Source: Seriola aureovittata | Lineage: Eukaryota; Chordata; Actinopteri; Carangiformes; Carangidae | Length of the DNA: 64,000 nt | Direction of reading: 5' to 3' | Assembly (NCBI RefSeq): GCF_021018895.1 | Contig: NC_079386.1 | Span: 8,847,835-8,911,834 of the forward strand | Program-made: the position numbers and the translations under genes | Shown here: one piece after another, positions 46,352-58,661 of the stretch | Numbering within the stretch: position 1 is the first letter of the stretch | Layout: each line of letters starts with the position of its first letter | Notes under the pieces: generated by a model | What the model was told of the DNA's origin: nothing | The model's input: the letters and a program-made list of their open reading frames with translations, nothing else | Database searches by the model: none

Positions 46352-49300
46352 CATGTTTATTTGATTTCTTTCACAACGAAACAGCTACACTCATGTCTGT
46401 CCATTAATTATCAATGAACCTGGTTATCTTAACTTAGCATAAAGACTGGAAGCCAGTATGGATTTAACAAACAAGATATAACAGGAGCTTCAGGGGTGCT
46501 GGTAGGCTAGCTGCCCTGCTCTATTTCATGTCTTTATGCTAAGCTAAGCAAATTGTTTTCTGGTGTTAGCTTCATATTTTACAGACAGATATGAGAACCG
46601 TCGCCTATTGATCTTCCTATCTAACTCTCGATAAGAAAGCAAATAAGCTTATTTTCCAAAATGTCAAACTCTGCCTTTAATTATAGAAAGGAAGGAACAG
46701 TAGCTACACTGGCTACACATGTATTCAAGAGAGGTGGAGCTTTGATGTTCTTTGATGGTGGCAGGTGGCAGGTGGCTTTGCTGTGTTGTATAAGCTGTCT
46801 TGTTCCTGCCTGTGTCTCAACTTACTGACTGAACAAGGGCGGGCTTCATCTTGCTGCCGTTTGAGATGTGAAAGAAGATAACTTACACTGCTCTTTGCTC
46901 CAAACATGTTCTTTTAGCAAAACAAAGAAAATCAAAGCCTAGAGCAGCTTTGTCTGAAGCTCACTGCTCTGAACAGGAAGTATTTTTGGCTTGCAGTAAA
47001 TGATGATCTTTGAGAGGGTGCAGAGTGGAGTATTCCGTACACCATATAAACCCCATATGCAAAATGTCTGCCTCTGCGCAATGCTAGCTAAGTGTTAATC
47101 TCCAAAACAAGACCTGCTTATTCTGAATGCCAATGAGGTTTATGTGCACCTTTAAGTTTTCCTTCCCCTGCTGTGATATGGCTAATTAGTGTCTTCCGTT
47201 GCTCTTGTAAACGGCACCTTTTTGGAAACACTTTCTTCATTAAATTTTCATGAGGAGACATCAGTCTGGAAACAGCTTTGAGATGCCATAGCCTGCACAC
47301 AGCCAAACGACAATCATGGCCTCATTCCAACAACGCTTTTGGGTATCTGGCATGAGAAACCACCTCAATGGATAAATCTTCTCCGAAATAGACGGTATTA
47401 CAAATGAGTGACTTCAGACTGAACTGCAAAACTTTCCAATGCAACTCTGTGTCCCTGTCTGAACTAAAATGTTTTGACAGTGATGGAAGTGCATTGTTTG
47501 TGGCATGTTTTAAAACAGCCAATCATCCAGAAACATTATCTTAAGCTTTCACAAATTGGCTCAATGAATTCCAATCCTCATTTTCTGGGCAGGTGTGTGC
47601 TGTTAGTTATATCATCTTGGCCCATGCATCCTTGTACACTTCATCACTGTAAGTCCTTGAAATTGCGTGCAATATATTATGTATGCTATAGTTATTCCTT
47701 TTAGTGGCCATTAAGGTAATGAGAGATGCTCTCTCTTTACTCTTGCTTAAAGTTTGTTGGTCCCTGGCACTATGTTTGCCTGTTGTAAAATTGATGCGCT
47801 GCTCATTAAAACAATAACTACTTAGTGATTTGACCTCAGTCAGACAGTGGCCATATTTAGTTAACGTCTTAGTTAAAGTAGGAGAGTTAAGCTGGAGGAC
47901 AGAATTGATTCTCAGATAAAACATTTAGAAGTTACACAAATGTGTCTTTTGTTTTCTTGTAAACTTATTCTCACCACTGTCTAAACCGTAGTTACATGGT
48001 TCAGAATACAGTCTATTCTTTTAATTTTGGATGTTGATGTAATACACTGCAAGAAATGGTAAGTATGCACATTAAAAAGGAAAATCTGATTATAGTCTGA
48101 ATAAAGTGCAAATGAACACTCAAAAGTGTATTGTATTCATCATTCACATGAACATGAATTGCCATTTCTGTGTTTTTTAAATCAACACACATTTGAAGAG
48201 TGCTCAGATATTCACACATACAGTATGTGACACATTTTTAAATGTAGTGACAAAGTACATTTCACAAAGGAAACACACTATATGAAGAATATTGCAAGAA
48301 TAACAACAAAAGAAGGAGAAAAAGGGTTGATTGTAACCACTTATCTATTATAAAAGCGCCACATTAACAACTACCAAGAAATGAGGGAACATTCTAATGT
48401 GAGGAACTTCACTTTCAAAGGTGCTCATTCAAATGGAGAAAGACAGGGAGGAGGAGAAAAGAATTAATTGTACAAGGTAGCTCCTGTCCAAGCTCCCTTC
48501 AGCCTGTTCAAGGTCGAACAGACAATTAGTCGATTCTACAGTGAGTCAAAAGTATACCTGATCAAACACAATAGCCAGAAGCAAGCCGAGGAGCATGGAT
48601 GTGTGTTGAATATAGTAATTGGATGTGACAATCCATGCAAACTAAAAAGCAACTCCTGTGAAATTGCAATGTATTGTAAAACAAAGTGCTCAATAGATCA
48701 TAATTTAGCTCTTTTAAGTCAGAATTGTTCTCATCCTGCAATATGAAATGTCCCTGTTTATTCAGCTCTTAGAGGGTGCAGGACAATATTCATTTTGAAT
48801 AGTAAATGTTGAAGCCTTGGTCAACATGATATCTTTTCAAAATAAGAATCCAGTATAATGTTAGGGCAGTAATACCAAAGTATTTATGTCTGATTTACAT
48901 AAACTACAGTATGAGTCACAAAAATTTTGAATAACATAAAAATGAGGATGGGTCAAGTGTGCAAAGGGCGCTTTAACCAAACCCATCTTCCTACTCCAGT
49001 AGAATGTGTGTGTTACATGATACTAGTCCGTAATTCCAGTGCAGGCAGCTGATATGACTCCAGGCAGTGCATTTAAAATTAATGATCTGTTACAAAGGTT
49101 TCTGGCCTTTTCAATGCATTCTTGCTTAGCCCAGAAATGTAATTTATAGCTGCTTACAGATGGAGCACTCATGCTCATCTAGAATGGCCACAAAGTCATG
49201 ACATCAACTGCGAGGTATCTAAAAACTTTTCTCTCATACAATTTGAGATTAAGATACAAAAAGAGAATAATTCTCAAGATTCTTGCAACTCTCAGCTAAA

Positions 49301-49741
49301 ACCTAATTTGCTTCAGAAACTGAATTACCATTGTGATAATAAATTGAGGAGCGGAATTTAACACATTTGCTAGCTTGTGCCGTGATTAACAGCTCATGTC
49401 AACAGAGCTGCTGCAGCATTTTCCTTACAAGAGACCAAAATTAAATCAGATTAATCACCATTTAATTTGAGCCACAACATATTTGTTGCACGTTTTTGGA
49501 GAAGTTGGGTTATTGGCAAACTATAAACTGTAGAGAATGAAATAATTAATCAACCAAGGGGCCGAGCAGCTACAGGTTTTTCCTATGTGCTATGTTTGCA
49601 ATTCCGCAAATAGTCATGAGCTTGTTTTGTTACTTGTGGTTACATAAATTATCAGCAAGGAGGTAATTCATTTTTCTGAGCTGAATTCTAACAGGACTGG
49701 AAATTGGAAAAGTTGTGTTAGGGTTAATATGCTATATGTAT

Positions 49742-50198
49742 CAGGTTTCCCACAGATCCTTGATATCCTTGAGAGTTTGTGAATTTGAGACAAAAATAGG
49801 CCTTGAAAGATTTTTTGGTATACATTTTTTGATATAAATAGACATGGGTCATTGAAATTGAATTGACTTAAATTGACATGTTTTCTCTTCAACTCGTAAA
49901 CAAGTCTCTGTCTTACGTATACAATACTATGTTGTTTGTCTGTGCTGTGTTAGAGAAGGCAAGAGACCACAGTAGTCTGCCATCACTGTCACACAGCACA
50001 ACTGGAAGTGTATTATCTGTGACTTTCTGTATAACATGCTAGTTCTCATTATAAAATTATTTGTGTTGTAACAGTAAGTAACCTTGAGCTGTGTCTCTAG
50101 CTATGCCCAGTTGGATCTCTAAATTTGAAGGAATTAGGCATTGAAAGTCCTTTAAATGTCCTTGAAATTTGACGTTTAAGATGATGTGGGAACCCTAG
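49742..50198. mobile_element. Non-autonomous DNA transposon, hAT-like ends (tentative)
   Basis: About 457 bp. Left end caggtttcccaca, right end tgtgggaaccctag, which are inverted copies with a few changes. Internal repeats of a CTTGA-rich phrase (cttgatatccttgag, ccttgaaatttgac) are typical of a teleost repeat I recall. No clean target duplication was found. The superfamily is a guess from the end sequence. Confidence 0.65.
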
Positions 50199-53100
50199 TT
50201 GTATGCAAAGCTACCCTGTACAATATCTGAAAGTCAAAGCTGAGAGGTGAAATTAAAAAAAAAAAAAAAAAGGGTTTTACAGATTTCCTCCACTTCCTTT
50301 CCTTACCTCGCTGAGAACTGCAATCTCAAGGACAGTCTAAGACAAGGGCAGTTTCTGCTTTACAGACCCATACTGTATATTCAACAATGGATCTACACAC
50401 TAAATGAGATGGAAGGGAGAGAAATGCTGAAGTCACCTTCTAGAGAAGTGCTGAGCACTGGTGCTTGATATAAAAAGACTCCCAATGACAATTTGCACAC
50501 ATTAGCCACTACCAGGCTATCAGGCTGTATGAGTGTGTGGTGCCAAGTATGGGAGGGGTATAAAAAGGACATTGGCTCAAAAAGTACCCGAGTGAGCAGA
50601 TTTTTGCTGGAGACATAAGGCCACTGGATGTAAACTCAACCCATTAGCAGATTATATCTATTGATCATTCATACAAAATATGAGCAAGAGTGAAATCACA
50701 TTTGCGGTGTATGACAGTGGCCAATTCACTTTCTAAAATGTTGCTTAAATGCAGCATAAATTCAGCGCAATTTGTCGTCCTGCTGCAGTCACTGCCAGTA
50801 TACACACACACACTCACACCCTCTGTTCAAAGTGAATTTCTCACCTGCTGCGGTGTAATGATTTGGGCAACAAACTCAAGTGATGTCCTCCTTGTTTAGG
50901 CTCTAATTAAATAAGCCTAATTGAGTCTCAACAGATAAAGGTACCATTCAGTTGTGAACAGTTAGTGTTTACATTTTTGCTCAGTTAGTGCTGCAGCTAG
51001 GCACTTGTGTGTATGAAGTAAGAGATGATGTTTACAAGGTATTACATTACTAATGCAGTTACATCTATGGAGTGGAATTCATTAGAGACAGGGGAGCCAG
51101 ACAGGAAACTTTAGGCCAGGGTGTTTGCTTGAGTTTGACATATGCTCAAATAAAGACAGCTGTGTGATACTGGCTCCTGACATCCAAATTAAAAGCCTGT
51201 TTGTTTCTCCTGCATAGCACCTACACATGGTCAACAGAATCATAAGCACGCCTTTTCTCTCACTCTTTTGTTTGTTGACTGATAAACTGTACACACAGCA
51301 CTGGTTTTCTCCAAAGCAATTTTTTGCGGTGAGATGTTGTTTCCAGATATTGACACTCTGTTAACACTGTTTGTACTTAAGCTAACAGCTTTACAGCTTT
51401 AAGTAGAGTGGGTTTGACAGTTTATACATACAATATGTGTTGATATTTGCAAAATGGGCTGTTGGGATGTAAAAGTGCAATAAAATATTCTAAAAGTAAT
51501 TCGGAAGTTAACGCAAAAGAAATGCAATGGTCAGGAAATTAAGAGTAAATCTCATTCTGGAGTCTCATTGATTAGGTGAGCTGTATATGCTGTTTTGTCA
51601 CTGAAATCCTATTTGGCTCCTACATTATTCAGTAACTACAAAATAATTTGAGAGGAAAATGAGCATTTGTTGCACTGGACTTTCCAAGTGAAGCCATAAA
51701 AACATAAACCTTTCCGGTCACATTCTGTCTTAAATTCTGTGGTTGCTGCACAAGGATTGGATTTGGTCTGACCCTTTTCTTCCCAAGCGGAACAAGGCTT
51801 TTCACCCTGCGGTTGAGGTTATTCTTTTGGGAAAATCCCTGCAGGCCATAATAAGATATATTTGTTGGACGTATTTGAGTGGATACAATCTCTTCAAAGA
51901 GGCTGTCACAGGTCACTTGTGGTGGCAGCGTAGTGGAGAAAAGTGTGTGTCAAGACGTATTGTTGTTTGAGAATCCCTCTCCAGACAAAGATGCTGGATT
52001 ATGGAAGTGTGGGAATTTGGGGCAGATGTCTTCAAGTATGACACTTTTAGAATTTACACTCCTTTTTCTTCTGCCTTAAAGATTATTTTTGCACAGTTTA
52101 GGAATAAATCTGATTCTCACCACTCCTCCCCAGATAAGATTTCAGCCAGTACAAAATAAAATACAAAAAAAAACAAGCCACAAAACATTACCCATGGAGT
52201 GTGACAGCATGTGCTTATTTTTCTCCGCAGCCTGAGCCAAAGCCATTTTTTCCCACCACACCATAGCATATAATTCGAAGTTGAGGGACACTGATTAAAG
52301 CTCTTTCCACGCTCAAAAATCCAGCATAAGTGAGAAAGAAGATAGGGGAATTTAGCAGGGTTAGGGTGCTAATCATGTTAATCATACAGCACTCTTACTG
52401 CTCACAAGGACATCATTTGGAATTGACTTGTTTCATGGCTTGCTAACGCATTAGCTGGCCTAGACTGAATTAGGACTTAGCGTTTGATAAAGTAGTAAGA
52501 GGTGATTAATAAGGAAAAGATTTCAATGGCTACTATTTAAGGTGAAAGATGAAAGACTTGAAGGGGTAAGGTATACTGTACACATTTACATGACTGCAAA
52601 CCAGAATTTGGGGTTATAATGAGTCCATCGTTTGTGCAGGGTTGGTGTCAAGTGTCCTCATGAACATTTGGTCTTCGTGGCAAAACCTTTTCTTCTCCTT
52701 TTTTCAAAATGAGTTTGTTGATTTGGAGCACATTAGCGTGGAAAACATTGTCCGGTGTAATTTGTTTACAGTTCTCTAAAAATTTGCTGCAAGCCTAGTT
52801 AATACATCCGTTCAGAGACGACCTGAATCCTCTTCAACAAAATGTTCTGTTCGGCTACTGTTCAACTGACGTATTCATTTTTTTTTTCCTTTGGCATGGG
52901 AGAGGGAACTGTTAATTATGCTTTTGTTTTCACACAAACAAAATTACTCAACCAAACGTAAGAGCTCTTGATTAACAAAGGCAGGCAGTAATTCCATTTT
53001 GTGCCAATTCTATGACGGCATCTGCTCTATTTTTCTCTTTCCCCCTCTCTAATGTTTCACCACTTTCACCCACATCATTGTTGATTTCCTTGCTCTACTT

Positions 53101-56100
53101 ACAAGGTACACCTTACAATGTGGTAAAAAGGTGTACTTTTACAATCTAGCACCTCGTGATTGACGGGTTTTAAATCTGAGCCCACCCTTTGCTTTATCAG
53201 CTACCTGCAGCTTGGTTAAACTATCTAAAACTTGGACACAGACTGAGTTTCTTTACACAACACTCCATCCATCATTCTGCCCATAAACTTTAGCAGAGGT
53301 GAAACTTGTCCCCACATTAATTTTTGACCATGGGACTAGGACATTGTTATATTTTGTCTAGCTTGTATTTTTCAAACTTTTGTTTATATTGACTTAATTT
53401 ACTGTTAAATTACTATTTTAGTAAGATGGTTATATTCTTTTTAGTCTTAGTTTCCACTTATGATATTGCCTCCCACAGAAGCTACGTAGACCCAGACCTG
53501 GATTAGTTGCTAGGCTCTTTTTTTTTTTTTTTTATAAGCACCACTGCACACATGCCTGGACATTGTTGTTAGCATATAGATGTCTCAGCAGTGCCTTGGG
53601 TCAAATACTTGGAATAGTTAAGAAGCAAGTGAAAGGGATGACCCTGAACATTAAGTGCGTGAGGTATCATTCGTGAGTGGCAGGTAAAGCCATAGATTTA
53701 GAGAGCATCAAGTTAGACAAGCATGCAGAGTGTATAAGCACATGTGCATCACTGCTGAGAGAAAAAAAGACGAATTGAGATGTCTGAATTTTCTCTAAAT
53801 GGCCTCAGAGAATCCAAACCCTGTATTTATCCTATTGATACATCCCAGTGCTGTTTGGCACATATGTTGTCCAGTCTAAATAAGATTAGGTTTTCCCCTA
53901 GAGCTTCCTTTGAGCCAGATTTCCCAAATAAGCCTCCTGGCACCTGCAATGGGTAGATATTGCTCAAGTAATCCAATAATGGAAAACAAAATGCAGCACA
54001 CTTCCGTCTAATAAAGCACACAGTAGTTTGCGGTGAATATCACCTTCCTGGGTCGTTTTTTAAGGCTTCACAGACTAGTGAACTCTGAGTCAACCCTCAA
54101 ATTGGTTTAAAACATGGCATGTATTCGGACTGATATGTGGGTTTTTTGTGATTGCCCAGACTGGAAAAGACTCCTGAGGAGCTCAAATTTGAGAGAATGT
54201 CCCAATTATATGCCTGGGGCCATAGATCTTTATGTTCCAAAGCCTTAAATGAACTGTTTTGAGAATTTGTTAAGTGGCCAGGCATGACTGCCTTCAAGTT
54301 TAGGTTTACAAATGTGTCTGTACAGGACTTGCAGGTCAGAATTAATCCTGTTGTATCTAGCTGAGCGCTAGAGAGTTTACATTTGTTGTGAAAGGCCATG
54401 ATCCATTTATCTCAACTAAGCATACTAATGTATGTTTCAATCTTCATAGTAAAATCAGTGAAGTGGTTAACTTAGCAAGAGAATTCTGTCAGCAATCCTC
54501 CTAATTTTGTGCGAGTGTCTGTATGTGTCAAGAAACAGAGAGAAAAGACGTTTACACAAAACCTCGTAGATCTCAGGTTGTGTGATGAAAAACTGTCACG
54601 GCTGTTCAAATGACTGCAACTCAGTTTACCCTCACTAGGGCTTTCAGAAAACTAGAACATCAGTGACATATTTTTACTGATGTGGTCTTGTATACTGCAC
54701 TTAGAGCGGTGAAAAATAAGGTACTTTAGAAAAACTGAACAGTAAAAGTGTTGATGGTTTGAGGAAAATATGCTTCACTTTAGTTCATTAGTTGATTCTA
54801 CAGGTATAGAGCTTGCTAATGAATATTACTGTGAATGGGCTACAGTTGGCTCAAACAGCTAATTCCAATTTACTATAATAGAGTTTTAAGAGGAACAGGC
54901 ACACTCCAACACAAAGTGGCATTAAGTCTCCCTATCTTGGTGCCTCTAAAAGGTAGTTCAGTAATTTGCTGAACAAATGCAGTCTCTTTGGGAATACTCC
55001 TAAAACCTGAGGGCAGACAACGAGGGACCATCTAGTATCCACTAAAATTTTATTTTACCCTCGCTGCCTGAAGGAGCGAAATAGGAATGGACTGTGAAAT
55101 ACTATCCAGTGTGTTCCTTTTCTGTGATGACGAACGTTGGAACAAAATATTGGAGGAGGAAGGTGAAGGTGCAGAAAACTCTCTTAACCCGAGGTTCATG
55201 GCACTCTGTCTCGGTGAAAAATAGCATCCTGTCCCCCTTTGCCCTGCGCTGATTGTTTCTCCCATAAATCCCCTTTGAGATTGTATAATTAATTGAATGC
55301 TGCTTATTTGTCATTAACAACCCTCGCCTAATGCCTGAGATTATGAGGAAACCATTGTAGAATCAATCTATTAATCATCAGGCTTTTTTTTCCTCCAGAA
55401 AAACCTTCACAGATGAACAATCTGACACTGGAGAACTAGTTGTAAAACTCTAAGTCAACATATTGGTGTCATGGTGTAATATTTCATAAAATGGTATGAC
55501 TTTTTTTGAACAATTGAAAACTTGAGAAGAGTAAAACAATAAACATTTCCTTTGTTGATAACACAATACTTAATGCAATGGGGAAAATAAGCACTTTTCA
55601 CAATTCGTGTCTCACCCTGAAAGATAGAATGCACACCTGCAATTTTCATGTATCGCAACAAAGGGAGGAGCCATATTGTTGACATTCTTGTGATGCTTTT
55701 GAGATTGATTTCTGGAGTGTCCACTACTCCTTTGAGGACTGTATTGGAAAGCCTTACACTTGCATGAAGGGAGCTTCCATTTGGTTGGAATTTGGGTAGA
55801 ATTTGATAGAAAGTGGTGGGCAAACTGTATCCAGGTCAGAAATGGCTGGAGTTCTGCTTTAAAAAAGACTTTGCCTTGTGTTCCTCCAAGCCTGCTATCC
55901 CCTACAGACATTTTTTATGGCCATTGCTGCTGGGGCAGATTGGATCAGCCAAGCAGAGGGCATGCAACAGAGATGTACGCCTCTTCTGGCAAGGCACCTC
56001 AACTCTCCCTAGGCCCCATGTCATTCATAAACATGACGGATTAGCTATGATATTCCTCCATTTACAACATAAGCGAAGGGAGTGGGAGGAAGAGAATGAA

Positions 56101-56288
56101 AGCAGAGAGAGAGTGTTAGTGTCGGATGCCCCTTAGGGGTAGTGCTAAAATGGATGGGTAAAGAGGGAGATGAAAAGGAGAGATGAAGCAGGAAGGGCGG
56201 AGAGTGGGCCTTTCTGTAAAGGCCTGGCTGGGCAGGCAGCAAGGCAGGCAGAAAGCCAGGCACAAAGCTCCATTTACGCTCAGATGCG

Positions 56289-56313
56289 CCCCCCCCCCCC
56301 CCCCCCCCCCCCC
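56289..56313. repeat. Poly-C run, 25 bases
   Basis: Uninterrupted C on the plus strand, thus G25 in a ptprd transcript reading the minus strand. Length uncertain in any assembly. Confidence 0.95.
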
Positions 56314-57272
56314 ACAACCACTTCTTGCTTTACAGGCTACACGTCAGCTCAGCCAGATGTACTGTTCTGAGTAAAGATCACCTACGGGGAAGGTGAAGAG
56401 GGAGAGATTTCAAGACCTCTTCCACCTACAATCATGTGTTTTTGCCACACTGCCATCGTCTTTTGCGTTGCCTTACTCACTGACTTCATCTGCGTGGATC
56501 CAGTCGCGGCTCATCTGAGACTTAAAAAGATGCTTGATGTTAAAGACTCTCCCTCGATCTGTCTTTGTCTGTCTCCCGCCTTCTTTCCCTTCTGTCCCTC
56601 ACCCTCCCTCTTCAGGATTTCACTTTGCATATTCCATTTGCTAGTTGTTACCTTGAGCAATGATTCCATTTACTTCCGAAAACAGTGTCCCATTTATTTA
56701 GAGTTGGGGAAGGAAGAAGGAAAAAAAAGAAAACTTCTGCTCTTGTCTCCTTATCTGCCATCAGCATTTCTTCTGTTATTATTAGGAATATTCAAAGGAG
56801 GAGGGAGAAAACTATTTTACGATGCTGTGAGCTATTTGCCAAACACAAAGCTAACATGGATGTCACTTATTCTCCTCAAAATGCACCTTAGAAAGCCTCT
56901 CTGTTTTTTTCATGTTTTTCTTAACAGTCCATCAACCCTTATCTGATTCTCTTGAGTGCATTAAGCATTCACAAATAAAGAGGACATGGCAGGGAATATA
57001 TAAACAACAACACACTTCTCCTGAGAGACGCCTCCATTCTCACCGACACTCCTGTCACGTTGAAGCATATACTGCCAGACATCTGTTCTCTTTTTATATT
57101 TCAGACTTATTCTTTGTCTATTTACCCTCTTACCGCCCACTTGGGATGACTCTATGATGCTTGATGTTTCAAAGTTTAATGAAGTATATGTTTGTGTTTC
57201 ATGAACATGTCACCATTTTTCTTTATGTAAAATTAAACTATTTAGGTTGATTCATTTCTTTTGTCTATGCAG

Positions 57273-57341
57273 AGGGCAGCTGACAAAGGCGACGGCCAGA
57301 AGCAAGAGCCAGCAGGGGCCCAGGAGAGTATCAGCAACCAG
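57273..57341 (+). other. Isolated exon-like segment on the plus strand (69 nt)
   Basis: Preceded by pyrimidine-rich tttcttttgtctatgcag and followed by the strong donor gtgagtgt. It is 69 nt, divisible by three, open in one frame as RAADKGDGQKQEPAGAQESI-SNQ, and far more GC-rich than its surroundings. No neighbour exon could be linked. The opposite strand reads a 51-codon frame with hydrophobic WLLLLAVAFVS, which resembles a signal peptide, but it lacks a usable donor. Could be an exon of an antisense transcript; product unknown. Confidence 0.4.
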
Positions 57342-58639
57342 GTGAGTGTTTCTACCAGGCAGGAAAAAAGACAGAAGGCAAAACTGTGAGACATTGAGCT
57401 GCTTCATTAACGTTTATGTACTATACAGAAGCGTGCAGGTCAGTTTGATCAAATGGGTGTTTCTAATATGTTGGCCTGGATTGTCACATGACAAAAAAAC
57501 ATTTTTAAAAATCAGTTTTTAAAGAAATCTGTTTAGGCAATGTTAGAAAACCTGTTCAAAAAAACGACTGTACGGGGACTGTCGATGTGTATATGTGGAG
57601 GTGTGTATTATTTCACGATGAAGAAAACATCCCATCAGCTGTCAGAATGCTCACATAAAATCCTCTGAGCTTAAATCACTCTTAGCATTTTGTGCATGAC
57701 TGTGCCATATATCTTTATGGGTCATGTCCCGGGACTTTTCCATTTGATCATGGTATCATCAGACTCAGACAAGTACTCAAGGAGACGTGCGGTATAAATG
57801 TCTGAGGAAACCGTCTTCATGCAAGTTCATGTTTTCCCTGAGAAAGGGAAAACCTAGCACCAGCCATTTCAATAATTTATATAGCTAAAAGCTTGTTACA
57901 GGAGCGGGGACTATAGAGATTATTCATGCTTGCTAACATCCTGCGCAGAGGACCTCGTGGCTCTCAAAGAGCCCTAATGGAAAACGGGGTTATATCAAGC
58001 TTTTCAAATTTAGAAGACAGGCATTCTACCCAAAAGTGACTGTGGGTGACGATGGGTGTCACAGCAGGCAGTGGGTGGCATTATTTTATTATGGAAATTA
58101 CTATATTGAGGCCACATGTTTTGAGATTTGACAGCTGGGTTTGAAGCAGATGAAACTTGCGATGAAAATATGTAAGGTTTTGTCTCCCTTTCCCTTCATG
58201 CAGCCATAAAACATCTAATTAGCCACTGAACTCATCTTTGCTGTACTGAATGTAATAATGTATAGACAACTAATTACACCCAAAAATCAATTCTTGCCAC
58301 ATTTTTTTTTCTCTCAGTCCAAAGTTGTTTGGTCATAATTAGTGAGCAGCCTTACCCAGCTTGAAAAGTTTCTCAAGATCATTAGATGCATTAGGGATGA
58401 CCCTGCAGTACCCAATTAATCTAGTAGAAAATGACTTGAGTGCAGCTAAGATCAAAGCTACTAACATTAGCACCCCTCGACTACCTGGCTCCGACTTATA
58501 CACTCCTCATTTTATGACCTTATGTCCCATCAAGCCCGGCGAATGGAGTATTCCTTAATAAAAAATTGCTACGTGGTTCATCATGTACTGAGCACAAATT
58601 CAGATACAAGTTTATTCAGCTAAAAGAAAACATAAATGG

Positions 58640-58661
58640 TAAAATAAAATAAAATAAAATA
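58640..58661. repeat. (TAAAA)n simple repeat
   Basis: About four copies of TAAAA. Confidence 0.9.

Larger units (their letters stand above)
44931..46680. mobile_element. Non-autonomous interspersed repeat with TTAA-type ends, split by a Tc1 element
   Basis: Left end TTAAAGGAAAAGTTCGATAT matches the inverted right end TTAAAGGCAGAGTTTGACAT at 16 of 20 positions. The right portion (46353-46680) includes ACTCATGTCTGTCC, CTTAGCATAAAGACTGGAA, AACAAACAAGATATAAC, GGTGCTGGTAGGC and TTTATGCTAAGCTAAGC, phrases I recall from a very abundant repeat of spiny-rayed fish. Both ends carry TTAA, but I do not assign a superfamily. The Tc1-like element at 44952-46351 interrupts it about 20 bases from the left end. 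Confidence 0.75.
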
